Part shown: in pieces, positions 1 to 8,578 of the stretch
Numbering within the stretch: the stretch's first letter is position 1
Layout of the letters: the number at the start of each line of letters is the position of its first letter
The notes under the pieces: generated by a model
The model's input: the letters and a program-made list of their open reading frames with translations, nothing else
Told to the model about the DNA's origin: nothing
Databases searched by the model: none
Assembly: GCA_009377535.1 (NCBI GenBank)
Contig: WHTV01000022.1
Span: 1 to 51,207 of the forward strand
DNA length: 51,207 bases
Source: Kiloniellaceae bacterium
GTDB taxonomy: Bacteria; Pseudomonadota; Alphaproteobacteria; Kiloniellales; Kiloniellaceae
Reading direction: 5' to 3'
Position numbers and translations under genes: made by a program

Positions 1-815
1 AGGTCGTTCAGCATGGCGGTTCCCTCGGCATCGAGGCCGATGTGCCAGACCCAGCGCTCGTCGCTGATCTTCTGCACCGGCTGGATCGAGACGGCGATAT
101 CGTAGAAACGGGCGATCCAGCGCTCCAGAACACGGCACAGCGCATCGAGTCCGGCGCTGGAAAAGTTCAAGCTCAACACGGTGTCGTAGCTACTGTCGCG
201 GCCCCAGTAGAGGTCGGCATTGGCTTCGGTGAGCACGTCGAGCTCCACCGTGCGCAGCGGCGTTTGCGCGTCCGCCACCAGCCGCCCCAGGCTGCCGAAG
301 CCGCCGGAGGTCGCATACATCTCCACCGTCTCGGCGTCGGCGGCCATGACAGCGCCGTCGTTGATGGTGACCTGCTGGGGTCGGAACAGCAGCTCGGCCG
401 CGCGCACCTTCAGGGGGTCGCTCTCACCCTCCAGCATCGCCCGGGCGATGACGTGAGCCAGCTGATCGACGAAGAGCGGCGGCACGGTGATCCCTTCCGG
501 CTCCAGGAAGAGTTTCAGGTAGGCGTCCTCCAGGCTCGCGGCTGCCGTCAGGCGCTCACGGAAACCGAGCACCACCTGGTAGTTCTCGATGGCGTCGGTA
601 TCGTCCATGGCGGCCAGGCGTTCGCCGCTCACCGCCTCGCGCGGATTGCGCAGCAAGGCCGCGTGCAGCGCCCGCTCGGCCTCGTTGGACTCGGGCACCG
701 GACGCACCTCCGGCCGGTTCAGGTAGGCGCGCAGGAAATCGTCGGTCACCACCAGATGGCCGTCGGTGCGCTGCTCGAGGAGGTGGTATCCGGAGTCCTG
801 CCAGAAGTCCTGCAT
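1..815 (-). CDS. DUF6352 family protein, partial (3' end outside window)
   Basis: Reading leftwards from ATG at 815, an open frame of about 271 codons runs without a stop to the window edge, so the C-terminus is missing. The protein begins MQDFWQDSGYHLL, and the pattern DFW-SGYHLL followed by a VTDDFLRAYLxRPE stretch is what I remember of an alphaproteobacterial family of unknown function (DUF6352). The visible part is soluble, with no signal peptide or membrane segment; a later part reads ANADLYWGRDSSYD. Many such proteins are about 280-300 residues, so only a short tail should be absent. It lies 64 bp downstream of the sulfotransferase gene on the same strand and may share its transcript. 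The ribosome binding site is weak. Frame and gene status are clear; the family name is from memory and the function is unknown. Confidence 0.75.
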   Translation of the reverse strand, partial: MQDFWQDSGYHLLEQRTDGHLVVTDDFLRAYLNRPEVRPVPESNEAERALHAALLRNPREAVSGERLAAMDDTDAIENYQVVLGFRERLTAAASLEDAYLKLFLEPEGITVPPLFVDQLAHVIARAMLEGESDPLKVRAAELLFRPQQVTINDGAVMAADAETVEMYATSGGFGSLGRLVADAQTPLRTVELDVLTEANADLYWGRDSSYDTVLSLNFSSAGLDALCRVLERWIARFYDIAVSIQPVQKISDERWVWHIGLDAEGTAMLND

Positions 816-879
816 GGCCGCTTCTATAGGGGCAGCGGGTCGGACTGTCCAGGCGGCTCTGCCGTCCCCGGGGAGGCTG

Positions 880-1832
880 TTACGACTTTGTCGCGGGGCG
901 GTACTGCAGGTATGGCTGCAGGCGCCAGTGGAGACGCGGCTTCTGATCCCGCAGCCTGTTCACCAGGCGAGGCAGTGGCCGGTCCTCGTAGCTGTACGGC
1001 AGGTCATAGCCAAGCCGTCGGGAGACGCCCCCGGTGAGCCAGTCGAACCGTCTGAAGGCATCCGCCGACCAGTTGGCGCTGCGCCCGAGGGGTTGAAGTC
1101 TTTCGGCTTGGCGACCGGTTGCCAATGGACCTTTTCCTTGCCGCCGCGTGCGGTGGAGGACCCATAGACCGGAAAATCGCCCAGGCCGTCAAAGTCGAAG
1201 CTGGCAGGGTCGAGGTCGACGAATTCGAAGACCGCGCGCAGCGTCTCTTCGGTCTCCCGGACCAGGTCTTCGTACTTGACGACCAGGAAGGCGGGGCGGC
1301 CGCTTTGTTGCGGCTGCTGCGCCAGGTCGGCGACATAGTTTGCGGCCTCCCCCCAGCGTTTGCAGGCCGATTCGAATGACCAGCCGAAGCTTGTCATGGC
1401 CGACTGCACGACGTCCGGTCCGAAGCGGGACAGCACGACCACGTCGCAGTCGGCAAGGAACTCTGCCGCGTACTCCAGGCCCTTCACGGAAGGTGTCTTC
1501 AAGACGGTCCGCTTGCCTGCGTTCCGGGCGTCGTGCCGAATGAAATCGCTCACCGCCGCACCGAGCAGGCGCCGCAATTCCGGCGTCTTCTGTCGCGCGC
1601 CCCACTCTTCGTGCCATTTGGACGCGACGGTCCCGACGAAGCCTTCCAGGTGAGGCAATCCGCTGATCAGGAAGTCTTCGTAGAGGGTCTGCGGCTTGGT
1701 GCAGTCGGGGTGCGTGTTGAGAAGGCGGCCCAGGTAGTTGGTTCCCACGCGCTGTGTGAGGCCGACCACGAGAATCGATCTCGGCGCCGTCTCCGCACGC
1801 GGATTGGCCCAGGTTTTCGACACAGCCGTCAT
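880..1832 (-). pseudogene. Sulfotransferase family protein, interrupted by a one-base frameshift
   Basis: The N-terminal part (ATG at 1832) has VVGLTQRVGTNYLGRLLNTH, a 5'-phosphosulfate binding loop of PAPS-dependent sulfotransferases, and later VVVLSRFGPDVVQS, matching the 3'-phosphate binding region. The frame runs to KPKDFNP and then changes to an unrelated tail ending at 960. The expected C-terminal end (NWSADAFRRFDWLTGG, then RRLGYDLPYSYEDRPL) is in another frame on the same strand and stops at 880. Adding one G to the G4 run at 1089-1092 (plus strand) joins the two parts into DFNPLGRSANWSADAFRRFD and gives a protein of about 317 residues. Either the gene is a recent pseudogene or one base was missed in the assembly. 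The substrate is unknown. A G-rich ribosome binding site precedes the ATG. Confidence 0.75.
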
Positions 1833-2155
1833 TGACTTGCCCCCCTCGGAGCGTCCGCCACAGTTGCCCGATGATAGTCGCCCGCCGTTGGGCGGTGGGT
1901 GGCAATAATATGGCTGCCTGCCGTTGGTTGCCGGGCCATTGACTCCCGGCGCCTGCCGCCCGCCTGTCGTGTGTGGTGCCGGCCGTGGCGCTGGCCTTAG
2001 AGCCTTTCATAGTCATAGAGGGCGCCTGCGGGGCGGCCTGCCGCCGATCCCCTGAGGCTGGACGCAAGGGCGCCGGGGTGCCATAGTCTGGCCGCTTCCG
2101 CGACCCCCGGGCCGCGGCAGGATTCCTTGGTCTTGGAAGGGGATGCGTCTCAAGT
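1833..2155. other. Intergenic region between divergent sulfotransferase and NDUFA12 genes
   Basis: This 323-bp stretch has no convincing gene; the open frames crossing it lack coding character. It must hold the promoters of two divergent genes. A TATTAT-like hexamer on the minus strand near 1905-1912 could be a -10 element for the sulfotransferase gene, but no good -35 partner is visible. GGAAGGGG near 2134-2141 is a possible, somewhat distant ribosome binding site for the plus-strand gene. Confidence 0.4.
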
Positions 2156-2533
2156 ATGGGGACAAATATCGGCACTCGGCTCTTCACCTGGCTGCGCGGC
2201 GAGGCGGTCGGCCGCGACGGGCAAGGCAATCGCTACTACCGCGCCAAGGGCGGTGGGCGGACCCACAAGGATTCGCTGCGCAAGGAGCGGCGCTGGGTGA
2301 TCTACGAGGGCGAGATCGAGGCCAGCCGCGTGCCGCCGGAATGGCACGGCTGGCTGCACCATACCACCGATACGATCCCGCCTGAGGGCGGTCCGGCGCG
2401 ACGGCCCTGGCAGAAGGACCATCAGCCGAACCTGACCGGGACCGACCAGGCCTATCGCCCGCCGGGTCACACCCTGAAGGGCGGCAAGCGCGCGCCCGCC
2501 ACCGGCGATTACGAACCCTGGACCCCGAACTGA
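2156..2533 (+). CDS. NADH:ubiquinone oxidoreductase 17.2 kDa-type subunit (NDUFA12 family)
   Basis: This 125-residue soluble protein matches the NDUFA12/B17.2 accessory subunit of respiratory complex I, which sits on the matrix/cytoplasmic arm. The family signature is visible: the start TRLFTWLRGEAVGRDGQGN, then YYRAKG, RRWVIYEGE and PPEWHGWLHHTTD. The lysine- and proline-rich tail with YEPWTPN is also typical. Among bacteria the subunit is known mainly from alphaproteobacteria, and it lies apart from the main nuo operon. It is 87 bp upstream of mlaD on the same strand, a neighbourhood I recall as common in Rhodospirillales. The ATG at 2156 is the natural start. Confidence 0.93.
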   Translation: MGTNIGTRLFTWLRGEAVGRDGQGNRYYRAKGGGRTHKDSLRKERRWVIYEGEIEASRVPPEWHGWLHHTTDTIPPEGGPARRPWQKDHQPNLTGTDQAYRPPGHTLKGGKRAPATGDYEPWTPN

Positions 2534-2620
2534 CCGGCGCCCTTTCCCGGTCGCGACCGGCGCGCCCGCACGGAGGGCCGTGGCCCGACCGCCGGGGATT
2601 TTCAGCTTAGGACCCGACAG

Positions 2621-3142
2621 ATGCGCAGAAACATAATCGAGACGGTGATGGGCGGCGTGGTGCTGCTCGTCGCCATTGCCTTCGTCGTCTTCGCCTTCCG
2701 CAGCGCCAGCCTCAGCAACGCCGGAAGCAATGGCTATCAGGTGACGGTGGAGTTCAATGACGCCTCCGGCCTCAACGCCGGCACCGACGTGCGCATGGCA
2801 GGGGTGAAGATCGGCACGGTGGTCGCCCAGCAGCTGAACCCGGACACCTACTTCGCCGAGGTCACGCTGGGCATCAGCGAGAGCGTGCGCCTGCCGAGCG
2901 ACAGCTCGGCGCGGATCATCCCGGACGGGCTGCTCGGCGGCAACTACGTGTCGCTGGAGCCGGGCGGCGACGAAGAGTACATCGCCCACGGCGGCAAGAT
3001 CCTCTACGCCCAGGGTTCGGTCAACGTGGTCGACCTGCTGGGACGTTTCATCTTCAGCGCCGCCGAGCAGGGTTCTGGAGCCAATAAGAACAAGAAAGAC
3101 GACGCCGGCGGCTTCGAGATGGAACCGGGAGCGAATCAGTGA
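2621..3142 (+). CDS. mlaD: MlaD-type phospholipid transport substrate-binding protein
   Basis: The 173-residue protein has one N-terminal membrane anchor (about residues 9-27) and then a single MCE/MlaD domain. The MCE signature is clear: VTVEFNDASGLNAGTDVRMAG followed by VKIGTV and later DGLLGGNYVSLEPG. MlaD is the periplasmic, inner-membrane-anchored component of the Mla ABC system that moves phospholipids between the two membranes. No ATPase (MlaF) or permease (MlaE) gene is nearby; in this group they are usually elsewhere. The C-terminal 25 residues are charged and low in complexity. The stop codon overlaps the GTG start of the next gene (GTGA), suggesting translational coupling. Confidence 0.92.
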   Translation: MRRNIIETVMGGVVLLVAIAFVVFAFRSASLSNAGSNGYQVTVEFNDASGLNAGTDVRMAGVKIGTVVAQQLNPDTYFAEVTLGISESVRLPSDSSARIIPDGLLGGNYVSLEPGGDEEYIAHGGKILYAQGSVNVVDLLGRFIFSAAEQGSGANKNKKDDAGGFEMEPGANQ

Positions 3143-3915
3143 GCGGCGGCAGTCGTTCCGGCGCCCAGCACTGGGATCCCCAGCGATACAACAGGAACGC
3201 GGGCTTCGTTGCCCAGCTCGGCAGCCCGCTGCTCGACCTGCTGCAGCCGCAGGCGGGCGAGCGCATTCTCGACCTCGGCTGCGGCGAAGGGGCGCTGACC
3301 GAGAAGCTCGCCGCCAGCGGTGCCGAGGTGGTCGGCGTCGACGCCTCGTCGGAGCAGATCGCGGCGGCGTGCCGCCGCGGCCTCGACGGCCGCGTCGTCA
3401 ACGGCGAGGCGCTGGCCTTTACGCGGGAATTCGACGCGGTGATGTCGAACGCCGCACTGCACTGGATGCTGAACCCCGATGCCGTTCTCCAAGGCGTCGC
3501 ACGCGCCCTCAAGCCGGGTGGGCGTTTCGTCGGCGAGATGGGCGGCGCGGGCAACGTGGCGACCATCGCCCAGGCGGTCGGCGCGGCCCTGGAGGCCCGC
3601 GGCATCGACAGCCAGGCCGCCAACCCCTGGTATTTTCCGTCGCCGCAGGACTACGCCGCCCGCCTCGAAGTGGCCGGCTTCGAGGTGCTCTCCATCGAGC
3701 TCATCCCACGGCCGACGCCGCTGCCCGGCGAGATCGCCGGCTGGCTGGAGACCTTCTGCGAGTCCTTCATCAAGCAGGTGCCGCAGGCCGACCAGCCGGT
3801 CTTCCTGGCCGAGGTTACCGAGGCGCTGCGCCCGGCGCTCTGCGACGGCGAGGGGCGGTGGAGCGCCGACTACGTGCGGCTGCGCTTCGTCGCCCGGCTG
3901 AAAGACCGCGGCTAG
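3139..3915 (+). CDS. Class I SAM-dependent methyltransferase
   Basis: The 258-residue protein has the class I SAM fold: motif I ILDLGCGEGALTEKL (about residues 43-57), the acidic end of beta-2 in VVGVDASSEQI, and the post-motif AALHWMLNPDAVL followed by LKPGGRFVGEMGG. The HWxxNPDxxL region resembles trans-aconitate methyltransferase and the BioC/Tam group, but the substrate cannot be read from sequence. The GTG start overlaps the mlaD stop by four bases. The gene sits between mlaD and DUF2155, which are adjacent in several relatives as I recall, so it may be a lineage-specific insertion into the cluster. Confidence 0.88.
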   Translation: MSGGSRSGAQHWDPQRYNRNAGFVAQLGSPLLDLLQPQAGERILDLGCGEGALTEKLAASGAEVVGVDASSEQIAAACRRGLDGRVVNGEALAFTREFDAVMSNAALHWMLNPDAVLQGVARALKPGGRFVGEMGGAGNVATIAQAVGAALEARGIDSQAANPWYFPSPQDYAARLEVAGFEVLSIELIPRPTPLPGEIAGWLETFCESFIKQVPQADQPVFLAEVTEALRPALCDGEGRWSADYVRLRFVARLKDRG

Positions 3916-4006
3916 CCGCGGCGCCCCGGGATTCCGCTCCTGAGGTTGCGGGGCCGGGCTCCAGCCCTTAAATCTTTCGCAGTGAATTTCTGCTGAGGTT
4001 CTTCGC

Positions 4007-4282
4007 GTGCCCGCATCCGACACCAAGAAGTTCGAGATCCCAGTGTGGCGGCAAGCCGACGGTTTGCCCCTTTCCTGCCGCGAAAAAATCAAGGTTCTCA
4101 ACGAGAATCTGGAGGAGATTCGCGCGATGGCGCAGGACGCCCTGGAAGACGGCATCCTGATGGGCTGCGACGAGGCACAGCTGCGCGAGGTCCTGACCGC
4201 CCTGGTGGACTCGCTGGAGAACCCCTACGGCGCGCGGCGGGACAAGTCTGGAATGGCCAAGGCCGCGCCGAAGAAGGATTGA
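4007..4282 (+). CDS. Small conserved-looking protein of unknown function
   Basis: This 91-residue, soluble, charged protein starts at GTG 4007 with GAGG about nine bases upstream. It has a short N-terminal segment (KKFEIPVWRQADGLPLSC), then two helices rich in Glu/Leu (KIKVLNENLEEIRAMAQDAL and AQLREVLTALVDSLENPYG), and a basic tail. There are two cysteines and no membrane segment. I do not recognise a family. It lies 91 bp after the methyltransferase and 4 bp before the DUF2155 gene, so it is probably co-transcribed with both. The tight spacing and codon usage like its neighbours argue that it is real. Confidence 0.65.
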   Translation: MPASDTKKFEIPVWRQADGLPLSCREKIKVLNENLEEIRAMAQDALEDGILMGCDEAQLREVLTALVDSLENPYGARRDKSGMAKAAPKKD

Positions 4283-4286
4283 CGCT

Positions 4287-4700
4287 TTGAGGTTTCTCCC
4301 CCTTTCCCGGACCTCCGCCGGCTTCTGCGCGGCCTGCGTCCTGCTGGCGGCCGGCCCGGCCGCGGCGGTCCCCGGCGATATCGCGGTGCTGCAGGGTCTC
4401 GACAAGATCACCGCCCGGATTTCCACCTTCGAGGCGCCGCTGGACGATCCCGTGCGCTTCGGCTCGCTGCAGATCGTCGCCCGCGCCTGCGACAAGAAGC
4501 CGCCGGAGGAGCCGCCGGAATCGACCGCCTTCCTGGAGATCGTCGACATCCGCCCGGACTCGCCGTCGGTTGAGCTCTTCCAGGGCTGGATGTTCGCTTC
4601 CAGCCCCGCCATCTCGGCGCTGGAGCACCCGGTCTATGACGTCTGGGTGGTCGACTGCAAGAAGGCCTCCAGCTCCGCTTCCGAAACCGCGCCGGAATAG
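4287..4700 (+). CDS. Secreted DUF2155 domain protein
   Basis: The 137-residue protein starts at TTG 4287, four bases after the previous stop. It has a signal peptide (about residues 1-27, ending GPAAA) and then a DUF2155 domain: AVLQGLDKITARISTFEAPL, FGSLQIVARACDK and the closing PVYDVWVVDC, with two conserved-looking cysteines (ARACDK and VVDCKK) that may pair in the periplasm. DUF2155 proteins are typical of alphaproteobacteria and their function is unknown. The C-terminal extension after VVDC is low in complexity, and the last 67 bp overlap the 3' end of the convergent aat gene. Confidence 0.85.
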   Translation: MRFLPLSRTSAGFCAACVLLAAGPAAAVPGDIAVLQGLDKITARISTFEAPLDDPVRFGSLQIVARACDKKPPEEPPESTAFLEIVDIRPDSPSVELFQGWMFASSPAISALEHPVYDVWVVDCKKASSSASETAPE

Positions 4701-5284
4701 AACTCGGCCGAGCCCGAGACCGCCCTGGTGAGCAGCCGGCGGTAGTCCTCGCGTGGGATTTCCGTCACGCCGAAGCGGCTGAGGTGCGGCGTGGTGAACT
4801 GGGTGTCGAGCAGCTTGAAACCGCCCTTGCGCAGGCGCAGGACCAAGTGGGCGAGGGCGATCTTGCTGGCGTCGGTCGCCCGGCTGAACATCGACTCCCC
4901 GAAAAAGGCCGCCCCCAGCGAGACGCCGTAGAGGCCGCCGACCAGCTCGCCGTCCTGCCAGCATTCCACGCTGTGGGCGAAGCCCATCTCGAAGAGGTCG
5001 TTGTAGAGTTGCTCGATCACCGGGTTGATCCAGGTGTCGGGCCGGTTCTCCGCCGGCTCGGCGCAGCCCCGGATGACCTCCTGGAAGGCGGCGTTGCAGC
5101 GCACGTTGAAGACGCCGCGGCGTAGCTTGGCGCGCAGCTTGCGCGGTAGGTGAAAGGTGTCGAGCGGCAGAACGCCGCGCATGTCCGGGTCGATCCAGTG
5201 CAGTTCCGGGTCGACGCGGCTCTCGGCCATCGGGAAGATTCCGATGGCATAGGCGCGGAGCAGAAGGTCGGGCGTCAGCTGCAT
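4634..5284 (-). CDS. aat: Leucyl/phenylalanyl-tRNA--protein transferase
   Basis: Aat moves Leu or Phe from aminoacyl-tRNA to proteins with N-terminal Arg or Lys, feeding them into the ClpS/ClpAP N-degron pathway in the cytoplasm. The 216-residue length fits the family. Signature pieces are LLRAYAIGIFPMAE at the start, ELHWIDPDMRGVLPLD, HSVECWQDGELVGGLYGVSL, GESMFSRATDASKIAL and LLDTQFTTPHLSRFG. It lies 18 bp downstream of accC on the same strand and is probably transcribed with accBC. The 3' end overlaps the convergent DUF2155 gene. Confidence 0.96.
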   Translation of the reverse strand: MQLTPDLLLRAYAIGIFPMAESRVDPELHWIDPDMRGVLPLDTFHLPRKLRAKLRRGVFNVRCNAAFQEVIRGCAEPAENRPDTWINPVIEQLYNDLFEMGFAHSVECWQDGELVGGLYGVSLGAAFFGESMFSRATDASKIALAHLVLRLRKGGFKLLDTQFTTPHLSRFGVTEIPREDYRRLLTRAVSGSAEFYSGAVSEAELEAFLQSTTQTS

Positions 5285-5302
5285 GACGCCGAATCATATA
5301 AT

Positions 5303-6646
5303 CTACGTTGGGCCGGCGACAAATTTTTCCAGCCAGTGGATGTCGTAGTCGCCGTTGATGAAGTCCTGTGCCCCGATCAGCCGCTGGTGGAGCGGGATCG
5401 AGGTGTCGACACCGACGATGACGAATTCCTCCAGGGCCCGGCGCAGGCGCATCAGGCACTCGTTGCGGGTCTGGCCGTGGACGATCAGCTTGGCGATCAG
5501 GCTGTCGTAGGTGGAGGGGATGCGGTAGCCGGCATAGAGGCCGGAATCGACCCGCACGCCGAGGCCGCCGGGGGCGTGGTAGTCGGTGACCAGGCCGGGC
5601 GAGGGCATGAAGGTCTGCGGGTTCTCCGCGTTGATGCGGCACTCGATGGCGTGGCCCGAGAAGGAGATGTCGCTCTGCGTGAGGTCGAGCGGCAGGCCGG
5701 CGGCGACGCGGATCTGCTCGCGCACCAGGTCGACGCCGGTGATCGCCTCGGTGATCGGGTGCTCGACCTGCAGGCGGGTGTTCATCTCGATGAAGAAGAA
5801 CTCGCCGTCCTCGTAAAGAAACTCGATGGTGCCGGCGCCGCGGTAGCCGAGATTGCGGACGGCCTCGGCCACGCGGGCGCCGATGGCGTCGCGCTCGGCA
5901 GCGTTCAAGGCCGGGGAGAGGGCCTCCTCCAGCAGCTTCTGATGGCGCCGCTGCAGCGAGCAGTCGCGCTCGCCGAGGTGGATCGCACCGCCCTGGCCGT
6001 CGGCCAGCACCTGCACCTCGATGTGGCGCGGATGGCCGAGGTATTTCTCCATGTAGACTTCGTCGTTGCCGAAGGCCGCCAGGGCCTCCGAGCGGGCCAG
6101 GCGGTAGGCGCTTTCGACCTCGCTGGCGTTGCGCGCCACCTTCATGCCGCGCCCGCCGCCGCCGGCAGACGCCTTGATGAGCACGGGATAGCCGATGGCG
6201 TCGGCGGTGCTGCGCGCCGCTTCCGCCGAAGTGACCGCGCCGTCGGAGCCCGGCACCACGGGGATGCCGAGGCTCTGCGCTGTCTTCTTGGCCACCACCT
6301 TGTCACCCATCATGGCGATGTGCTCGGGCGTGGGTCCGATGAAGGCCATGCCGTGCTCTTCCACCATGGCGGCGAAGCCGGCGTTCTCCGACAGGAAGCC
6401 GACACCGGGATGGATGGCGTCGGCGCCGGTGATGGTGGCGGCAGAGAGTATGGCCGCGACGTTGAGGTAGCTGTCCTTGCTGGGCGCCGGGCCGATGCAG
6501 ACCGATTCGTCGGCCAGGCGCACGTGCATGGCGTCGGCATCTGCAGTCGAATGCACGGCCACGGTCTGGATGCCCATCTCGCGACAGGCGCGGTGGATCC
6601 GCAGGGCAATCTCGCCGCGATTGGCGATGAGGATTTTGTCGAACAT
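5303..6646 (-). CDS. accC: Acetyl-CoA carboxylase, biotin carboxylase subunit
   Basis: AccC carboxylates the biotin on AccB using ATP and bicarbonate, the first half of malonyl-CoA formation. The 447 residues match the family. Visible parts are the N-terminal fold ([17 protein letters not shown]), the ATP-grasp glycine loop [13 protein letters not shown], the ligands around [17 protein letters not shown] and the C-terminal domain with [13 protein letters not shown]. It starts 14 bp after accB ends, in the order aroQ-accB-accC-aat, so these genes very likely form one operon. Confidence 0.97.
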   Translation of the reverse strand: MFDKILIANRGEIALRIHRACREMGIQTVAVHSTADADAMHVRLADESVCIGPAPSKDSYLNVAAILSAATITGADAIHPGVGFLSENAGFAAMVEEHGMAFIGPTPEHIAMMGDKVVAKKTAQSLGIPVVPGSDGAVTSAEAARSTADAIGYPVLIKASAGGGGRGMKVARNASEVESAYRLARSEALAAFGNDEVYMEKYLGHPRHIEVQVLADGQGGAIHLGERDCSLQRRHQKLLEEALSPALNAAERDAIGARVAEAVRNLGYRGAGTIEFLYEDGEFFFIEMNTRLQVEHPITEAITGVDLVREQIRVAAGLPLDLTQSDISFSGHAIECRINAENPQTFMPSPGLVTDYHAPGGLGVRVDSGLYAGYRIPSTYDSLIAKLIVHGQTRNECLMRLRRALEEFVIVGVDTSIPLHQRLIGAQDFINGDYDIHWLEKFVAGPT

Positions 6647-6660
6647 CGCTCGGCGGCGAC

Positions 6661-7095
6661 CTACTCGATCACCAGCAGCGGCTCACCGTACTCCACCGGC
6701 TGGCCGTCGGTGATCATGATCTGCTTAACCGTGCCCGCACGCGGCGAGGACAGCGGGTTCATCACCTTCATGGCCTCGATGATCAGCAGCACCTGGCCCT
6801 CGACAACCTCGTCGCCGACCTTCACGAAGGGTGGCGAACCGGGCTCGCCGGCGACATAGACGGTGCCCACCATGGGCGCGGTGATCGCGCCGGCCGGGAT
6901 CGGCTCGGGACCGGCCGGCTTCTGCGGCATGCAGGGAGCCGCTGCGGCGGGTGCCGCCACCGTGGTCACGCCGCTAGACTTGGCAACCCGGATGCGCTGG
7001 TTGTTGACCTCGTACTCAATCTCGTTGAGTCCGGTTTCCTGCAGCAGTTCCGCGAGCTTGCGAACCAGCTCTTCATTCACTTCGAACTTGGCCAT
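6661..7095 (-). CDS. accB: Acetyl-CoA carboxylase biotin carboxyl carrier protein
   Basis: This 144-residue carrier has an N-terminal helical part (residues 1-40), a flexible Ala/Pro linker, and a C-terminal biotinyl domain. The biotin acceptor is Lys110 in EAMKVMN, and the thumb region typical of AccB is seen in [11 protein letters not shown]. It works with AccC on one side and the AccAD carboxyltransferase on the other. The ATG start overlaps the aroQ stop (TAATG), a sign of translational coupling. A lone Cys in the linker (APCMPQ) is unusual but probably harmless. Confidence 0.97.
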   Translation of the reverse strand: MAKFEVNEELVRKLAELLQETGLNEIEYEVNNQRIRVAKSSGVTTVAAPAAAAPCMPQKPAGPEPIPAGAITAPMVGTVYVAGEPGSPPFVKVGDEVVEGQVLLIIEAMKVMNPLSSPRAGTVKQIMITDGQPVEYGEPLLVIE

Positions 7096-7553
7096 TACGT
7101 CTCTTGCTCAGCGATCAGGCGCCGGGCCATCGCGTCGAGGGCCATCAGGTAGCCCTGCGAGCCCAAACCGCAGATCACGGCGTCGGCAGCCTTCGACACA
7201 TAGGAATGGTGCCGGAAGGCCTCACGCCGATGAATATTGGACAGATGCACCTCGATCAACGGCAATCCGGCCGCCAGGATGGCGTCCATGATGGCGATCG
7301 AGGTGTGCGAATAGGCGCCGGGGTTGATGACGATGCCGCTATGGCCCTCGCGCGCGGCCTGGATCCAGCCGACCAGCTCCCCTTCGCTGTTCGACTGGCG
7401 ACAGTCCACGTCCAGACCCAGGTCTTTCCCGTGCCGGAGGCAGCTCTTCTCGATGTCATCGAGGCTTTCCCGTCCGTAGACATCGGGCTGGCGGCTGCCG
7501 AGCATGTTCAGATTGGGGCCGTTGAGGATAAGAACTTTTGGCGCCTTGGCCAC
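7095..7553 (-). CDS. aroQ: Type II 3-dehydroquinate dehydratase
   Basis: AroQ converts 3-dehydroquinate to 3-dehydroshikimate in the shikimate pathway. The type II signature is present: VLILNGPNLNMLGSRQPDVYG, CRQSNSEGELVGWIQ, INPGAYSHTSIAIMDAI and IEVHLSNIHRREAFRHHSY, including the catalytic Tyr of the VYG lid and the His of VHLSNIH. I chose GTG 7553 because the product (VAKAPKVLILNGPNL, 152 residues) has the usual family length; the TTG at 7583 adds ten residues and has no ribosome binding site. Pairing with accBC is common in proteobacteria. Confidence 0.95.
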   Translation of the reverse strand: MAKAPKVLILNGPNLNMLGSRQPDVYGRESLDDIEKSCLRHGKDLGLDVDCRQSNSEGELVGWIQAAREGHSGIVINPGAYSHTSIAIMDAILAAGLPLIEVHLSNIHRREAFRHHSYVSKAADAVICGLGSQGYLMALDAMARRLIAEQET

Positions 7554-7671
7554 TTGCGCGTTCCCGTTGATCCAGACCGACAAGCGTTAGCATAGCCGGA
7601 CCGGATGGCGCAACGCGCCAGTTCCCGCGCGACCTGCGAACACGCGGCCGCAGACGGGAAGCCAGCCGCCG

Positions 7672-8460
7672 TCAACTTGCCTTGGCGCGGGCCGCGGCGA
7701 TCCTGGCGCGCAGTTCGTCCAGGCTGACCGCGCCGGGGATCATGGCGTCGCCGATCACGAAAGCCGGCGTGCCGGTGATGCCGATTTTCTCGGCGAGCGC
7801 GTGATTGTTGCGCAGGACTCCTTCGATCGCCGGGTCCGCCATCTCGCTGCGCAGGCGTTCGGTGTCGAGGCCGACCGAATCGGCGACCGCCAGAATCTCT
7901 TCGTCGCTGAAGCCACCGCCATTCTCCATCAAGGCGAAATGGAAGGCCTCGTACTTGTCCTGGCGCAGGGCGGCCATGGCGGCACGTGCGGCCTGGACTG
8001 ACTCCTTGCTGAGAATCGGGAATTCCTTCATCACCACGCGCAGATTGGGGTCCTCGTCGATGAGCTGTTCCAGGGTATCGGTCATCTGCTTGCAGTAGGG
8101 GCAGCGGTAGTCGAAGAATTCCACCAGGGTCACGTCGCCTGCGGGGTTGCCGATCACCGGGTCCTGGGCTTCATTGTTCAGCTGGTCGGCCAGCTCGGCG
8201 ATCGCCGCCGTCTGGCGTTCGGCCTGGGCGGCCTGCTGGCGCTGCTCGTAGAGTTGCAGCGCCTCCACCACGACCTCCGGATGATCCAGCAGGTACTGGC
8301 GCACCAAAGCCTCGATCGCCTCGTTCTGCCTGGCGTCGAAGGCCGGGTTCGCGTCCTGGCCCAGCACGGCCTGCGGCGCCGCGGCCAAGCCGACAACCAG
8401 CGCCAGGGCCGCAGCATTGCGCAAAAAACCGTTTTGTTTCAACATTTTGTTCTTCGCCAT
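7672..8460 (-). CDS. Periplasmic DsbA-family thiol oxidoreductase (ScsC/alpha-DsbA-like)
   Basis: The 262-residue protein has a signal peptide (about residues 1-34), a long charged helix (about 45-98), then a thioredoxin-fold domain with the active site CPYC (Cys120, Cys123) and the cis-proline loop GITGTPAFVIGD. The helical N-terminal stalk before the catalytic domain resembles the ScsC/Wolbachia DsbA type, in which it can drive oligomerisation and give isomerase activity. It likely forms or shuffles disulfides in secreted proteins. Whether it is an oxidase or an isomerase cannot be told here; no DsbB or DsbD gene is in the window. It follows the BepA-like gene by 118 bp on the same strand. 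Confidence 0.9.
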   Translation of the reverse strand: MAKNKMLKQNGFLRNAAALALVVGLAAAPQAVLGQDANPAFDARQNEAIEALVRQYLLDHPEVVVEALQLYEQRQQAAQAERQTAAIAELADQLNNEAQDPVIGNPAGDVTLVEFFDYRCPYCKQMTDTLEQLIDEDPNLRVVMKEFPILSKESVQAARAAMAALRQDKYEAFHFALMENGGGFSDEEILAVADSVGLDTERLRSEMADPAIEGVLRNNHALAEKIGITGTPAFVIGDAMIPGAVSLDELRARIAAARAKAS

Positions 8461-8578
8461 TGGCTGTCGATGGGGCAGTGCCCAGGCTGCCGGGCAGGCC
8501 GGCCGATTGACGGCCCGCGATCAGTGATAGCGGATCGGGCCAGGGCAGCGCAAATCACAGGATGTTCAGCGGCAGCGC

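Noticed and set aside
42..1037. 331-codon plus-strand frame
   Set aside because: It is antisense to the DUF6352 and sulfotransferase genes and has no domain or coding logic; the minus-strand frames match known families.
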